In this document: piece after piece, positions 26,441 through 35,907 of the stretch | Layout: every line of letters begins with the position of its first letter | Position numbering within the stretch: the first letter of the stretch is position 1 | Assembly: GCA_964650905.1 (NCBI GenBank) | Contig: CAZYVH010000002.1 | Coordinates: 1-64,000, forward strand | Length of the DNA: 64,000 bases | DNA from: SZUA-36 sp964650905 | GTDB taxonomy: Bacteria; Pseudomonadota; Gammaproteobacteria; Xanthomonadales; SZUA-36 | Direction: 5' to 3' | Notes under the pieces: generated by a model | The model's database searches: none | The model's input: the letters and a program-made list of their open reading frames with translations, nothing else | Told to the model about the DNA's origin: nothing | Translations under genes and position numbers: made by a program

Positions 26441-27312
26441 GCCAGTCTATTAACCAGTTCCTCGCCTTGTGCAAGCTGCGCGTGGTATCTCTCATTGTTT
26501 TTACCGCGGTGGTTGGCATGTTCCTCGCGGCACCCGGTTTGCCACCATTGATACCGGTTCTGGCAGGCACTTTGGGTATTGGTATGGCCGCCTCCTCGGC
26601 GGCAGCGATCAACCACCTGCTGGATCAGCGTATCGATGCAAAGATGTCACGCACCCGAAACCGCCCCCTGCCGAGTGGTCAGCTACAACCCCATGAAGTG
26701 CTGGTATTTGCCCTCGCACTGGCGGGTCTTTCGATGCTTGTCCTGGTGCTGCTGGTCAATCCGCTGACAGCGATACTGACTTTCTTTTCCCTGATCGGTT
26801 ATGCCATCATCTACACGGCCTGGCTGAAACGGGCGACCCCGCAGAACATCGTAATCGGCGGCGCAGCCGGCGCAGCCCCGCCGGTGCTTGGCTGGACAGC
26901 GGTGACCGGCAGCCTCGATCCACATGCCCTGTTACTTTTTTTAATCATTTTTGTCTGGACACCACCGCATTTCTGGGCCCTTGCGATCCACCGCAAAGAA
27001 GAATATGCACTGGTTGACATACCCATGTTGCCGGTAACACACGGCGCCGCGTTTACCCGCCTGCAGATCATGTTGTATACCATATTGCTGGTCATTGTGA
27101 CTCTGCTTCCGTACCTGACTGGTATGAGCGGCCTGGTCTACCTGGCCGGTGTCAGCGTCCTGGATGCTGGCTTTTTGTGGTATGCCTGGGGCCTGTTTAA
27201 AAACCGCGATGAACAACTGCCGATACGCACCTTCGCATTTTCCATCACCTACCTGATGGTGTTGTTCATGTTCCTGCTGGTTGACCACTATTTCATGGCA
27301 CTAACAGCTTAA
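26437..27312 (+). CDS. ctaB: protoheme IX farnesyltransferase (heme O synthase)
   Basis: UbiA-type prenyltransferase that adds farnesyl to heme B. The 291-residue membrane protein has both aspartate-rich motifs expected for magnesium-diphosphate binding, DQRIDAKM with NRPLPSG and the later HRKEEYALVDIPMLP. About nine helices. The start must be TTG at 26437 (overlapping the ctaA stop as TTGA); it gives LSQSINQFLALCKLRV, matching family N-termini. It is the last gene before a palindromic element. Confidence 0.96.
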   Translation: MSQSINQFLALCKLRVVSLIVFTAVVGMFLAAPGLPPLIPVLAGTLGIGMAASSAAAINHLLDQRIDAKMSRTRNRPLPSGQLQPHEVLVFALALAGLSMLVLVLLVNPLTAILTFFSLIGYAIIYTAWLKRATPQNIVIGGAAGAAPPVLGWTAVTGSLDPHALLLFLIIFVWTPPHFWALAIHRKEEYALVDIPMLPVTHGAAFTRLQIMLYTILLVIVTLLPYLTGMSGLVYLAGVSVLDAGFLWYAWGLFKNRDEQLPIRTFAFSITYLMVLFMFLLVDHYFMALTA

Positions 27313-27331
27313 CCTGCATATTGCACTTTGT

Positions 27332-27435
27332 AGGATAGCGGTTAGCCACCTACGGGACACGCTCGAGCCATCCATGGGCACTCGATAATCCGTTCCCGAC
27401 GGATTACGGTCCCGTAGGCAGCTAACCGCTATCCT
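27332..27435. repeat. 104-bp palindromic element with 26-27 base arms
   Basis: The arms aggatagcggttagcc... (27332-27358) and ...gctaaccgctatcct (27409-27435) are inverted copies with two mismatches in the middle. Inside, TAATCCGT and ACGGATTA form a second hairpin at about 27386-27406, and a CCATGG palindrome precedes it. The whole could fold into a long stem with a branched head. It stands between ctaB and gcvP and looks like a BIME/REP or a small MITE; it could also end ctaB transcription. Confidence 0.8.
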
Positions 27436-27558
27436 TCTCTTGCGTGAGCACCCGGTGGTTTATCTGTTTGGGTGACCTTGAAGCGCCGAGCAGGTTCCAC
27501 CAGAAATTCAAACAGCGTAAAATACGCGGCGACCCTCTAACCCTTAACGAGCCCTGAG

Positions 27559-30486
27559 ATGCCGATTGAACCCAACCGTCCAGAGTTGCTGACCGATTCG
27601 CCTGTCACCTGCCTGGAAGACCACAACGGATTCATCCGCAGACACATCGGACCGGATGACAATGACATCCAGCATATGCTCGCATCACTGGGTCTTGACT
27701 CACTCGAGGCGCTGGCCGAAGAGACGATTCCGGCGTCTATCCAATTACATGAACCTCTGGCACTGCCGCAGGCATGCAATGAGTTTGAGACCCTGCAACG
27801 GTTGCGCAATATCGCCCGTCAGAACGTCGTCCAGCATTCAATGATCGGTATGGGTTACCACGATACGATCACACCACCGGTCATCCAGCGCAATATTCTT
27901 GAAAACCCCGGTTGGTACACCGCCTACACGCCCTACCAGGCGGAAATATCACAGGGCCGGCTGGAGGCGATGCTGGTATTCCAGCAAATGATCTGTGACC
28001 TGACCGCCATGGAACTGGCCAATGCCTCATTGCTGGATGAAGCCACAGCAGCGGCGGAGGCGATGGCCATGCTCAAGCGTCTCAACCGCAAAACCCCCTC
28101 AATGCGATTTCTCGTCGATGCGGGCGTGCTGCCTCAAACGCTGGACGTTTTGCGCACCCGCAGCGAGAATTTTGGCTATGAACTGGTGATCGGCGACCCC
28201 GCCAGCGAGCTGGCCGGGGGTGAATTTTTCGGTGTGCTGTTGCAATACACCCGCAGTGACGGTCGCATCACCGATATTGAGCCACTGATCGAGGCAGCTC
28301 ACAATAATGGCGTACTGACGGCGGTTGCCACGGACCTGTTGGGTCTGGCCCTGCTCAAACCACCCGGGGATATGGATGCCGACATCGTGCTGGGCTCGGC
28401 GCAGCGCTTTGGTGTGCCGATGGGTTTTGGCGGCCCGCACGCCGCATTCTTTGCCACCCGTGACAATTTCAAACGCGCGCTGCCCGGTCGCATCATAGGC
28501 GTCTCCCGGGACCGCCACGGCCAACCTGCCCTGCGTATGGCCTTGCAAACCAGGGAGCAGCATATCCGTCGCGACCGCGCGACCAGCAATATCTGCACGG
28601 CCCAGGCCTTACTGGCGGTCATGGCGGCCATGTACGCCGTTTACCATGGCGCGACCGGTCTTGAGCGTATTGCCACACGCATCCAGCGCCTGACCGGTCT
28701 GCTGGCTACGGGTCTCAGGGAGTTGGGTTTTGAAACTGTCAATGACAGCTGGTTTGACACCGTCAGCTACCACATGCCGGACGTGCAGGCCGATGACATC
28801 CTTGCGCGTGCGGCCGGCGCAGGTATTAACCTGTACCGCAGCCAGGAAGGTTTGCGGATCAGCGTCAATGAAAAAACCAGCCGTGAACACATTACGCTGC
28901 TGTGGGACATTTTTACCGACAGCGCGCAAAGCTGCGATTTCGTGGCCCTGGACCAGGCCATGGCAGAAAACGACAGCGCCATCCCGGTGCGGTTGCAACG
29001 TCACAGCCGGTACCTGCAACACCCGGTGTTTGGCCGCTACCACTCGGAAACCGAGATGCTGCGTTACCTCAAGCGGCTTGAAAACAAAGACCTGTCATTG
29101 ACACACGCAATGATTTCACTGGGCTCGTGTACGATGAAACTCAACGCGACCACCGAAATGATGCCCGTCAGCTGGCCGGAGTTTGCCGACATCCATCCGT
29201 TCGCACCATCTGACCAGGTACAGGGCTATCATCGCTTGTTCCGCGAACTCGAGGAAATGCTTATCGCCTGCACCGGTTATGACGCCGTCTCGCTGCAACC
29301 CAACGCCGGTTCCCAGGGTGAATACGCCGGTATGCTGACGATCAAGGCCTGGCATGCTTCGCGCAACGAAGCGCACCGCAACATTTGCCTGATCCCGTCT
29401 TCAGCACACGGAACCAACCCCGCCAGCGCCGCCATGGCCGGTATGCAAGGGGTGACCGTCAAGTGCGATCAGGACGGTAACGTGGATATTGATGACCTTC
29501 GTGCGAAAGCAGCGCAGAACAGAGCCAATCTCGCTGCTCTGATGATCACCTACCCTTCAACCCACGGTGTGTTTGAACAACAGATCGCGGAAATCTGTGA
29601 TCTCATTCACCAATATGGTGGCCAGGTGTACCTCGACGGTGCCAACCTGAACGCACTGGTCGGCTGCGCCGCACCCGGTAAATTCGGCGCCGATGTCTCA
29701 CACCTGAACCTGCACAAGACGTTTTGTATCCCACATGGTGGCGGTGGCCCGGGGGTCGGTCCGATCTGTGTGGGCGCACACCTGGCGCCGTTTCTGCCGG
29801 GTCATTCGCTGGTCGATATAGCAGGCGCGGCTAAGCACAACGGTGCAGTTGCCGCTGCCCCGTGGGGCAGCGCCGGTATCCTGCCGATCACCTGGACCTA
29901 CATCGCCATGATGGGTCGTGACGGCATGAAAAAAGCCACCCAGGTCGCCATACTCAACGCCAATTATATCGCCCGGCGTCTGTCGGCGGCGTTCCCGGTA
30001 CTCTACAGCGGGCGCGGCGGCCGGGTCGCCCATGAATGCATTATTGACCTGCGGCCATTGAAACACGCCAGCGGCATCGGTGAGGAAGACGTGGCCAAAC
30101 GTCTGATCGATTATGGCTTCCACGCACCCACCATGTCGTTCCCGGTACCGGGCACACTGATGATCGAGCCCACGGAAAGTGAATCACTGGCCGAGATCGA
30201 CCGCTTCTGTGACGCCATGCTGGCCATCTTTGCTGAGATCAAGGCCATCGAGGCCGGTGGCCTGGACCATGAGGACAACCCGCTCAGCAACGCGCCCCAT
30301 ACCCAGCGCGACCTGGTGGAGGACTGGAACCACCCCTACGACCGGCAAACCGCCGCCTTCCCGACCGCTGCCCAGTGGCAAGGCAAATTCTGGCCTGCGG
30401 TCAGCCGCGTGGATAACGTTTATGGTGACCGCAACCTGTTTTGTCTTTGTCCGCTAACCGAGGCCCAGGACAAATCATTGCGCTGA
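27559..30486 (+). CDS. gcvP: glycine dehydrogenase (glycine cleavage P protein)
   Basis: PLP enzyme that decarboxylates glycine and passes aminomethyl to the lipoyl H protein. At 975 residues it is the fused single-chain form. N-terminal half: FIRRHIGPDDND and MIGMGYHDTITP. C-terminal half: SLGSCTMKLNATTEM, and the PLP lysine in HLNLHKTFCIPHGGGGPG at about residue 720. ATG at 27559 lies after a weak GAG; no glycine riboswitch is recognisable upstream. gcvT and gcvH are not nearby. Confidence 0.97.
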   Translation: MPIEPNRPELLTDSPVTCLEDHNGFIRRHIGPDDNDIQHMLASLGLDSLEALAEETIPASIQLHEPLALPQACNEFETLQRLRNIARQNVVQHSMIGMGYHDTITPPVIQRNILENPGWYTAYTPYQAEISQGRLEAMLVFQQMICDLTAMELANASLLDEATAAAEAMAMLKRLNRKTPSMRFLVDAGVLPQTLDVLRTRSENFGYELVIGDPASELAGGEFFGVLLQYTRSDGRITDIEPLIEAAHNNGVLTAVATDLLGLALLKPPGDMDADIVLGSAQRFGVPMGFGGPHAAFFATRDNFKRALPGRIIGVSRDRHGQPALRMALQTREQHIRRDRATSNICTAQALLAVMAAMYAVYHGATGLERIATRIQRLTGLLATGLRELGFETVNDSWFDTVSYHMPDVQADDILARAAGAGINLYRSQEGLRISVNEKTSREHITLLWDIFTDSAQSCDFVALDQAMAENDSAIPVRLQRHSRYLQHPVFGRYHSETEMLRYLKRLENKDLSLTHAMISLGSCTMKLNATTEMMPVSWPEFADIHPFAPSDQVQGYHRLFRELEEMLIACTGYDAVSLQPNAGSQGEYAGMLTIKAWHASRNEAHRNICLIPSSAHGTNPASAAMAGMQGVTVKCDQDGNVDIDDLRAKAAQNRANLAALMITYPSTHGVFEQQIAEICDLIHQYGGQVYLDGANLNALVGCAAPGKFGADVSHLNLHKTFCIPHGGGGPGVGPICVGAHLAPFLPGHSLVDIAGAAKHNGAVAAAPWGSAGILPITWTYIAMMGRDGMKKATQVAILNANYIARRLSAAFPVLYSGRGGRVAHECIIDLRPLKHASGIGEEDVAKRLIDYGFHAPTMSFPVPGTLMIEPTESESLAEIDRFCDAMLAIFAEIKAIEAGGLDHEDNPLSNAPHTQRDLVEDWNHPYDRQTAAFPTAAQWQGKFWPAVSRVDNVYGDRNLFCLCPLTEAQDKSLR

Positions 30487-30499
30487 CAAAACAGCTTGC

Positions 30500-33100
30500 T
30501 CAACCGGTCGCAGGCTGCCTGAATATCAGCTCTTGTGCCGGTGGCCTGCGGTTGTAGTGGCTGGACATGACGTGCCCATAGGCACCAGCGTTGGCGATCA
30601 GCATGATGTCGCCTTCCTGACTCTCTGGTAGAAAACGGCGTTCACCAAGCACATCACCGGATTCGCAGATCGGGCCGACAACATTGTAACGTTGTGTTGC
30701 GGGTTGGCCCAGACGTGTCAGGTTGACGATCTCGTGGTAGGCGCCGTAAAGCGCCGGACGGATCAGGGAGTTCATACCGGTTGCAAGACCGAGGTAATGG
30801 TGCTGGCCTTTGGCCTTGATCTGTGTGACGCGCGCCAGCAACACACCGCTTTGCGCGACCAGATAACGACCGGGCTCCAGCCAGACATCCAGCGGCAGCG
30901 TTGCAGAGGTCTCAGCGAGCAACCGGTCCAGGGTTGCCAGATCGAGCGACGGCTGGCCAGGTCTGTCGGGCACACCCAGACCACCGCCAAGGTCAAGCAC
31001 CCTGACGCCAGGGAACAGCGGTACGACTGCCTGCATACGCTGTAGCTGTTCGCGCCATACTCCGGCATCATTCACACCACTGCCGGTATGTGCATGCAGA
31101 CCGGTCACGTTGATCCGGTGTTGCGCCAGCAATGGCGCGAGGTCCTCAAGTTGTTCGATCGAGATGCCAAACTTGGAATGGGAACCGGAGGTGATAACTT
31201 TCCTGTGATGGCCGTGACCCACGTCAAGATCGATACGCAGGAATATTTCGCGACCACTGAAAAGTTCCGTCCACTGTACCAGCGGGTGAATATTGTCGAT
31301 TGTCACCGTTACATCCAGATCCAGCGCCTCACGGTATTCGTCGCGAGCGGCAAAATTGGGGGTGAACAGGATTTGTCTCCCGGCAACGCCTGGAACAGCG
31401 GTGAATACATGCTGAATTTCTGCCAGCGAAACACAATCGAAACCAACACCTTCAGCGTGCAAGGTGCGTAACACATGGGGGTGGTCGTTGGCCTTGACCG
31501 CGTACAGGATACGCTCGACGGATTGTATATCCAGCAGGGATCTCGCGGCATTGCGGATCGTATCAGCGTGATAGACAAAGGCGGCATCCCTGCCCTCCAG
31601 CATATTTTGCAATGCCACTGTGGCACTCTCCCACCAGGGTGGTGCCAACGGTTCTGCCATGGGATGGGTCAGCGCCACCCAGCTGTCACCAAATTCCGGG
31701 TATTGCCCTGCACGCGGAGATATGAGCAATTCGTGGAGCTTTTGCACCAGACGCTCAGCATGCTCGGCGTCCACAACCAATGTCAGATTGAGGTCATTGG
31801 CCGACTGGGTCACCATGTGAATCTTGCGATCCTGAAATACGTCCAGCGCCTCTGACAGACGCCCGAGGATGGTGCGTATGGCGTTACCCACCAGGCTGAT
31901 GGAGACACAGCCACGGTGTACCTGCAGCGTACAGATCGATGACAATTCAGCCACCAGCCCATCGAGCACTTCGGCGTCATCGGCGCCTGCGCGCCCCGGG
32001 TCCAGGCTCACCGTAACACTGGATTCTGATGTAGCTATCAGGTCCACAGACAGGTTGTGTCTTCGAAATACCTGGAAAGCCTCAGCCAGGAAACCGACCT
32101 GACGCCACATCGAAGGATTTTCCATCATCACCAGGGTGATATGCCTGCGACTGACAATACCCTTGACCTGGGCATCGGTCGCAGCCGAGCGTGGACCGAT
32201 GCGCGTGCCGTTGATCTCAGGGCGCGTCGTATCCCTGATCTGCAACGGTATTCCTGCCTGCTTGCAAACACGCACGCTCGGCGGGTGCAGGACCTTGGCG
32301 CCCATGGATGCCAGTTCCTGTGCTTCAGAGTAGCTCAAACGTTGTAACAGACAGGCGTGTGGAACAAGCCTTGGGTCTGCTGTGAAAATACCCGGGACAT
32401 CGGTCCAGATTTCCAGTTTTTCAGCACCTAAACGGGAGGCAAGACAAGCCGCCGAGGTATCTGAACCACCCCGGCCAAGCAACCAGGTTGCACGACCGGG
32501 TCCGGCTACAATGAAACCCTGGGTGATGTGCAACACACCCTGGCTGGCGAGTTGTTTTTCCAGCTCAGGCGACGCCCACGCTCCACAACTGGCAGAGAGC
32601 GGTGAATTATCCACGTCCTCATCCGCCGTCAGCAGCTCGGTGGCGTCCTGCCATTGCGCCGCCAGACCGTCGTGCTGCAGAACCTGCTCGCCGATGGCAC
32701 TCGCCAATCGTTCACCATTGGCCAGTAGCAGGGCCTGCCGCCCGGCGGTTGCAAAACCAGCATCTGCCTCAACCTGTGCAGCCAGGGTCTGCCAGGCCTT
32801 ACAAAAAGCCGCGCCTGGCGTCAGACCCATATCCGCCAGCAATCTGTCGTGCTTGTCCCTGATGGATTGCAATATGACTTTTTGCTGTTGCCGGTCATCT
32901 GTCTTGCCCAGCCGGGTCAGTTGGTCAGTGATACCACTCAAGGCAGACACAACGATCAACACGTGCCAACCGTCCGCGTTACGTTGTCGCGCCTGCTGGC
33001 AAATGGTCTCCCAGTTCGTAAGCTGGCTGACACTGGTGCCACCAAATTTCATCACTATCCAACGCCGTTGGCGCTCAGGCTGTTCTTGTCCCCGACTCAT
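30500..33100 (-). CDS. bifunctional aspartate kinase / diaminopimelate decarboxylase
   Basis: One 866-residue chain carries the first and last enzymes of lysine synthesis. Residues about 15-300 are aspartate kinase (VMKFGGTSVSQ, GRGGSDTSAACLA, EIWTDVPGIFTADPR), about 320-460 are ACT regulatory domains, and about 490-866 are diaminopimelate decarboxylase: PLP lysine in ILYAVKAND, GSHSKFG, LHAHTGSGV, DLGGGLGVP, EPGRYLVA, and the active-site cysteine in PICESGDVLGERR. Such LysC-LysA fusions are known in Xanthomonadales and some other gammaproteobacteria. The stop converges on gcvP 13 bases away. Confidence 0.96.
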   Translation of the reverse strand: MSRGQEQPERQRRWIVMKFGGTSVSQLTNWETICQQARQRNADGWHVLIVVSALSGITDQLTRLGKTDDRQQQKVILQSIRDKHDRLLADMGLTPGAAFCKAWQTLAAQVEADAGFATAGRQALLLANGERLASAIGEQVLQHDGLAAQWQDATELLTADEDVDNSPLSASCGAWASPELEKQLASQGVLHITQGFIVAGPGRATWLLGRGGSDTSAACLASRLGAEKLEIWTDVPGIFTADPRLVPHACLLQRLSYSEAQELASMGAKVLHPPSVRVCKQAGIPLQIRDTTRPEINGTRIGPRSAATDAQVKGIVSRRHITLVMMENPSMWRQVGFLAEAFQVFRRHNLSVDLIATSESSVTVSLDPGRAGADDAEVLDGLVAELSSICTLQVHRGCVSISLVGNAIRTILGRLSEALDVFQDRKIHMVTQSANDLNLTLVVDAEHAERLVQKLHELLISPRAGQYPEFGDSWVALTHPMAEPLAPPWWESATVALQNMLEGRDAAFVYHADTIRNAARSLLDIQSVERILYAVKANDHPHVLRTLHAEGVGFDCVSLAEIQHVFTAVPGVAGRQILFTPNFAARDEYREALDLDVTVTIDNIHPLVQWTELFSGREIFLRIDLDVGHGHHRKVITSGSHSKFGISIEQLEDLAPLLAQHRINVTGLHAHTGSGVNDAGVWREQLQRMQAVVPLFPGVRVLDLGGGLGVPDRPGQPSLDLATLDRLLAETSATLPLDVWLEPGRYLVAQSGVLLARVTQIKAKGQHHYLGLATGMNSLIRPALYGAYHEIVNLTRLGQPATQRYNVVGPICESGDVLGERRFLPESQEGDIMLIANAGAYGHVMSSHYNRRPPAQELIFRQPATG

Positions 33101-33140
33101 TTATTTATTGCTCCCTGTATAAATCATGCCACCTATATGA

Positions 33141-33167
33141 AAACGGCCTCCGCGTGGGAGGCCGTTT
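33141..33167 (-). terminator. Rho-independent terminator after rpoH
   Basis: AAACGGCCTCC (33141-33151) and GGAGGCCGTTT (33157-33167) form a perfect 11-bp stem with a 5-base loop. Read on the minus strand it ends in GTTTTCATA just beyond rpoH; the flanking A/T on both sides would let it act in both directions. Confidence 0.85.
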
Positions 33168-33189
33168 AAAAAGGGTCCTCTGTGCGGCT

Positions 33190-34053
33190 TCAGGCGCTCA
33201 GGCTTGCCTTCATCTTGTTCATTGCATTGACTTCCAACTGCCGTATGCGCTCAGCCGAAATGCCATAACGATCCGCAAGCGTCTGTAGTGTTACCTTGGA
33301 ATCTGATAACCAGCGACTGCGGATAATATCCTGGCTGCGATCATCCAATTCACCCAAACCCCGGTACAGCAGGTTGTTTTGGTGGGCTTCCATGTCATTG
33401 GCTTCAAGCTCGATTTCCGGGCTGACGGTACTACTCACCAGGTAAGCGGTCGGCACGATGTATGGCTTTTCATCGTCTTTATTATCGGTAGACAAATCAA
33501 AACCAATATCCTGACCAGAGAGACGCGATTCCATCTCCATCACCACTTCCGGTTTAACCCCCAGGTTCTCGGCAACCGTATTGACCTCTTCCATATTCAA
33601 CCAACCAAGACGTTTCTTGGATTTGCGCAGATTGAAAAACAGTTTGCGTTGAGCCTTGGTTGTGGCAACCTTCACAATACGCCAGTTACGCAGAATAAAC
33701 TCGTGCATCTCCGCACGTATCCAGTGCACTGCAAATGAAACCAGACGCACCTCGCGTGTCGGATCAAAACGCTTGACCGCTTTCATCAAACCAATATTAC
33801 CTTCCTGGATCAGGTCGCCCAGTTGCAGACCGTAACCACCATAGCCCTTGGCCACGTGTACAACAAAACGCAGGTGCGCAAGCACCAGACGCCGTGCGGC
33901 ATCCAGATCGCCTTCATGTAAATATCTGTTGGCCAGGTCGCGTTCCTCTTCCAGCGTCAGCATCGGAACTTTATTGACCTCGTGAATATACGCCTCCAGG
34001 CTGCCGGTACCGGCAGGGACCATCAAATGGCTGGGGACCAGTTCTGTGCTCAT
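33190..34053 (-). CDS. rpoH: RNA polymerase heat-shock sigma factor sigma-32
   Basis: A 287-residue group 3 sigma70-family protein. Region 2 reads RRLVLAHLRFVVHVAKGYGGYGL and DLIQEGNIGLMKAVKRFDP (given by ends), followed by the RpoH box element QRKLFFNLRKSKKRLGWL, which is specific to sigma-32, and region 4 with TLQTLADRYGISAERIRQLE. ATG at 34053 has AAGGAG 7 bases upstream; the longer frame start at 34071 has none. It lies downstream of ftsEX, as in other gammaproteobacteria. Confidence 0.97.
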   Translation of the reverse strand: MSTELVPSHLMVPAGTGSLEAYIHEVNKVPMLTLEEERDLANRYLHEGDLDAARRLVLAHLRFVVHVAKGYGGYGLQLGDLIQEGNIGLMKAVKRFDPTREVRLVSFAVHWIRAEMHEFILRNWRIVKVATTKAQRKLFFNLRKSKKRLGWLNMEEVNTVAENLGVKPEVVMEMESRLSGQDIGFDLSTDNKDDEKPYIVPTAYLVSSTVSPEIELEANDMEAHQNNLLYRGLGELDDRSQDIIRSRWLSDSKVTLQTLADRYGISAERIRQLEVNAMNKMKASLSA

Positions 34054-34078
34054 GTAATCTCCTTTATGCAAGCGATTA

Positions 34079-34107
34079 AGTATAACATTTACCGTTTAGT
34101 GTTTCAG
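34079..34107 (-). promoter_or_regulatory. candidate sigma70 promoter of rpoH
   Basis: On the minus strand CTGAAA (34102-34107) is 17 bases from TATACT (34079-34084), giving a short leader of about 18 bases before the rpoH ATG. No clear sigma-E site was recognised in the 197-base ftsX-rpoH spacer. Confidence 0.45.
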
Positions 34108-34250
34108 CAAAGCAGGGAAAAAATATCTTTTCCTGAAATGTCACGGTGGTGTTGTTACCCCCTTATGCTTTGTGCAGTTATTGAACATAATATAAGACCA
34201 CATTTAGTCCCGGATGTTCCCATTTTCGGACCCTGGAGGCTAACGGACAA

Positions 34251-35219
34251 TCAATGTCGCCCTAAACGACCACCAACCGCCAGCAGACGCAGATAACGCT
34301 GCACGGATATCCAGGCACCCAGCCAACCCAGCAACGCACCAGCCACGAGTATTCGGAAGGTATCGCCAATACCTGGCCTCTTCACACTGAAAACGTTCCC
34401 ATAGGTTTCCAGCAATAAACCCAATGGCTGCCCCAGATAGAGCAACATCAGGTGCAAAAGCAGCAGTGCCAGCAAGCTACCCAGCAGGCCATACCAAAGG
34501 CCCGAATACAAAAAAGGCTGGCGGATAAACGCGTTACCTGCACCCACCAGCACCAGGACTTCAATTTCATCGGCACGCGCTGCGACATCAAGCCGGATGG
34601 TATTGGCCACGACAACCAACACACTCAAACCAAACAATAGAATCAGTACACGCGCTGCTGCCTGACCCAACTCCAGCATACGACTCAGCCGTTGCAACCA
34701 TTTGTAATCAAATTGCGTCTGCTCAACGCTTTCAAGCGATTGCAGGTATGCAGTCAGTTGCCGCACGTTTTCTTCTACCACAACCGTTGAACCTGCAGCC
34801 GGGCTGACCTGCATCACCCACGGTAACGGGTTCTCTTTCAGCATATCCAGAGAGTCACCAAAACCCGACGCCTTGCGAAATTCAGCCATGCCTTCCGCCG
34901 GACTAATAACGAGAACTGATTCCGGGTGCAGTTCCTCTTTCAGGGTGGCCGCAATCCTTTGAACCTCGGCCTCGGTAGTAGCGGATTTAAAAAATACCGT
35001 GACCGCACTCCATTCATCCTGGCGCAGGTCTATACCCTCGAGGTTGCTCAGCGTGACGTACAAGCCTAACGGCAGGAACATTGCAATACCGAGTACCAAT
35101 ACTGTCATCAGGCTGCCCAGCCTGTGTTGCAGCAACACCCCAAGGCTCGAAAAAAAACTATAGCTGTGACGGCGCAACCAGGCGCGGGCCCTGCGGCGAA
35201 TATGTCCTTTACCGGTCAC
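34251..35219 (-). CDS. ftsX: cell division protein FtsX
   Basis: Membrane partner of FtsE; the complex activates septal wall hydrolysis through EnvC. The 322 residues have a basic N-terminus, four membrane helices (about 38-60, 190-212, 240-265, 290-310) and a periplasmic loop between helices 1 and 2 that contacts EnvC (NPLPWVMQV is a family marker). Start is GTG at 35219, immediately after the ftsE stop. The match is clear over the full length. Confidence 0.95.
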   Translation of the reverse strand: MTGKGHIRRRARAWLRRHSYSFFSSLGVLLQHRLGSLMTVLVLGIAMFLPLGLYVTLSNLEGIDLRQDEWSAVTVFFKSATTEAEVQRIAATLKEELHPESVLVISPAEGMAEFRKASGFGDSLDMLKENPLPWVMQVSPAAGSTVVVEENVRQLTAYLQSLESVEQTQFDYKWLQRLSRMLELGQAAARVLILLFGLSVLVVVANTIRLDVAARADEIEVLVLVGAGNAFIRQPFLYSGLWYGLLGSLLALLLLHLMLLYLGQPLGLLLETYGNVFSVKRPGIGDTFRILVAGALLGWLGAWISVQRYLRLLAVGGRLGRH

Positions 35220-35891
35220 TCAGGCACCCGCTGGTATATCGTCGACCAAACAACCATTGGAAAGCACCATGACCCGTTTGTGCAACTGCCGGATCAGATG
35301 CAGGTCATGACTGGCAATCAGAACCGTCACGCCCTGCCGGCTAAGCGCCTCAAACAAGGCAAACAGTTCCCATGAAAGATCCGGGTCGAGGTTACCGGTG
35401 GGCTCATCCGCGAGTAATAAAGGTGGCATGGAAACGATCGCACGCGCAATACCTACACGCTGTTGTTCTCCCCCCGATAAGCTTAGCGGCCAGGCTTTCT
35501 CCTTTTCCAGTAATCCCACTTTATCCAGCGCGGCACGCACACGTTTACGGATGTCAGTGTACTTAAGCCCGGCGATCATCAGCGGCAGGGCAACATTGTC
35601 CGCCACGGTTTTGTCGTTGAGTAACTTGTGGTCCTGGAAAATCATCCCGGTTGCCTGGCGCACTTGCGGCGCCAGCCGGTCCGGCGTGTTTCCAAGATCA
35701 CGACCATTGACAAAAACCTGGCCGCGGGTAGCCCGTTCAAGCATCAGCACCAGACGCAGTAACGTGCTTTTGCCGGCACCGGAATGCCCGGTCAGGAAAA
35801 CCAGGCTACCACGCTCAATGGAGAAACTGACATCTGACAGAGCACGGTTAACACCCGCATAGATCTTGCTAACCCGTTCAAAGCGGATCAT
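35220..35891 (-). CDS. ftsE: cell division ATP-binding protein FtsE
   Basis: ABC-type ATPase of 223 residues. It has Walker A GHSGAGKSTLLR, the Q-loop FQDHKLL, the signature LSGGEQQRVGIARA, Walker B LLLADEPTGNLDP and the switch histidine IASHDLHLI. ATG at 35891 (MIRFERVSKIY) is the family start; the frame is open to 35924, which would overlap rhlB. FtsE drives FtsX conformational changes that switch on the EnvC amidase activator encoded at 13 kb. Confidence 0.96.
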   Translation of the reverse strand: MIRFERVSKIYAGVNRALSDVSFSIERGSLVFLTGHSGAGKSTLLRLVLMLERATRGQVFVNGRDLGNTPDRLAPQVRQATGMIFQDHKLLNDKTVADNVALPLMIAGLKYTDIRKRVRAALDKVGLLEKEKAWPLSLSGGEQQRVGIARAIVSMPPLLLADEPTGNLDPDLSWELFALFEALSRQGVTVLIASHDLHLIRQLHKRVMVLSNGCLVDDIPAGA

Positions 35892-35907
35892 GGTCGTTGA
35901 AGCACTG

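Noticed and set aside
27436..27558. Glycine riboswitch ahead of gcvP
   Set aside because: The expected tandem aptamer sequences are not present in the short spacer.
28099..28563. 154-residue antisense frame in gcvP
   Set aside because: Shadow of gcvP without homology or ribosome site.
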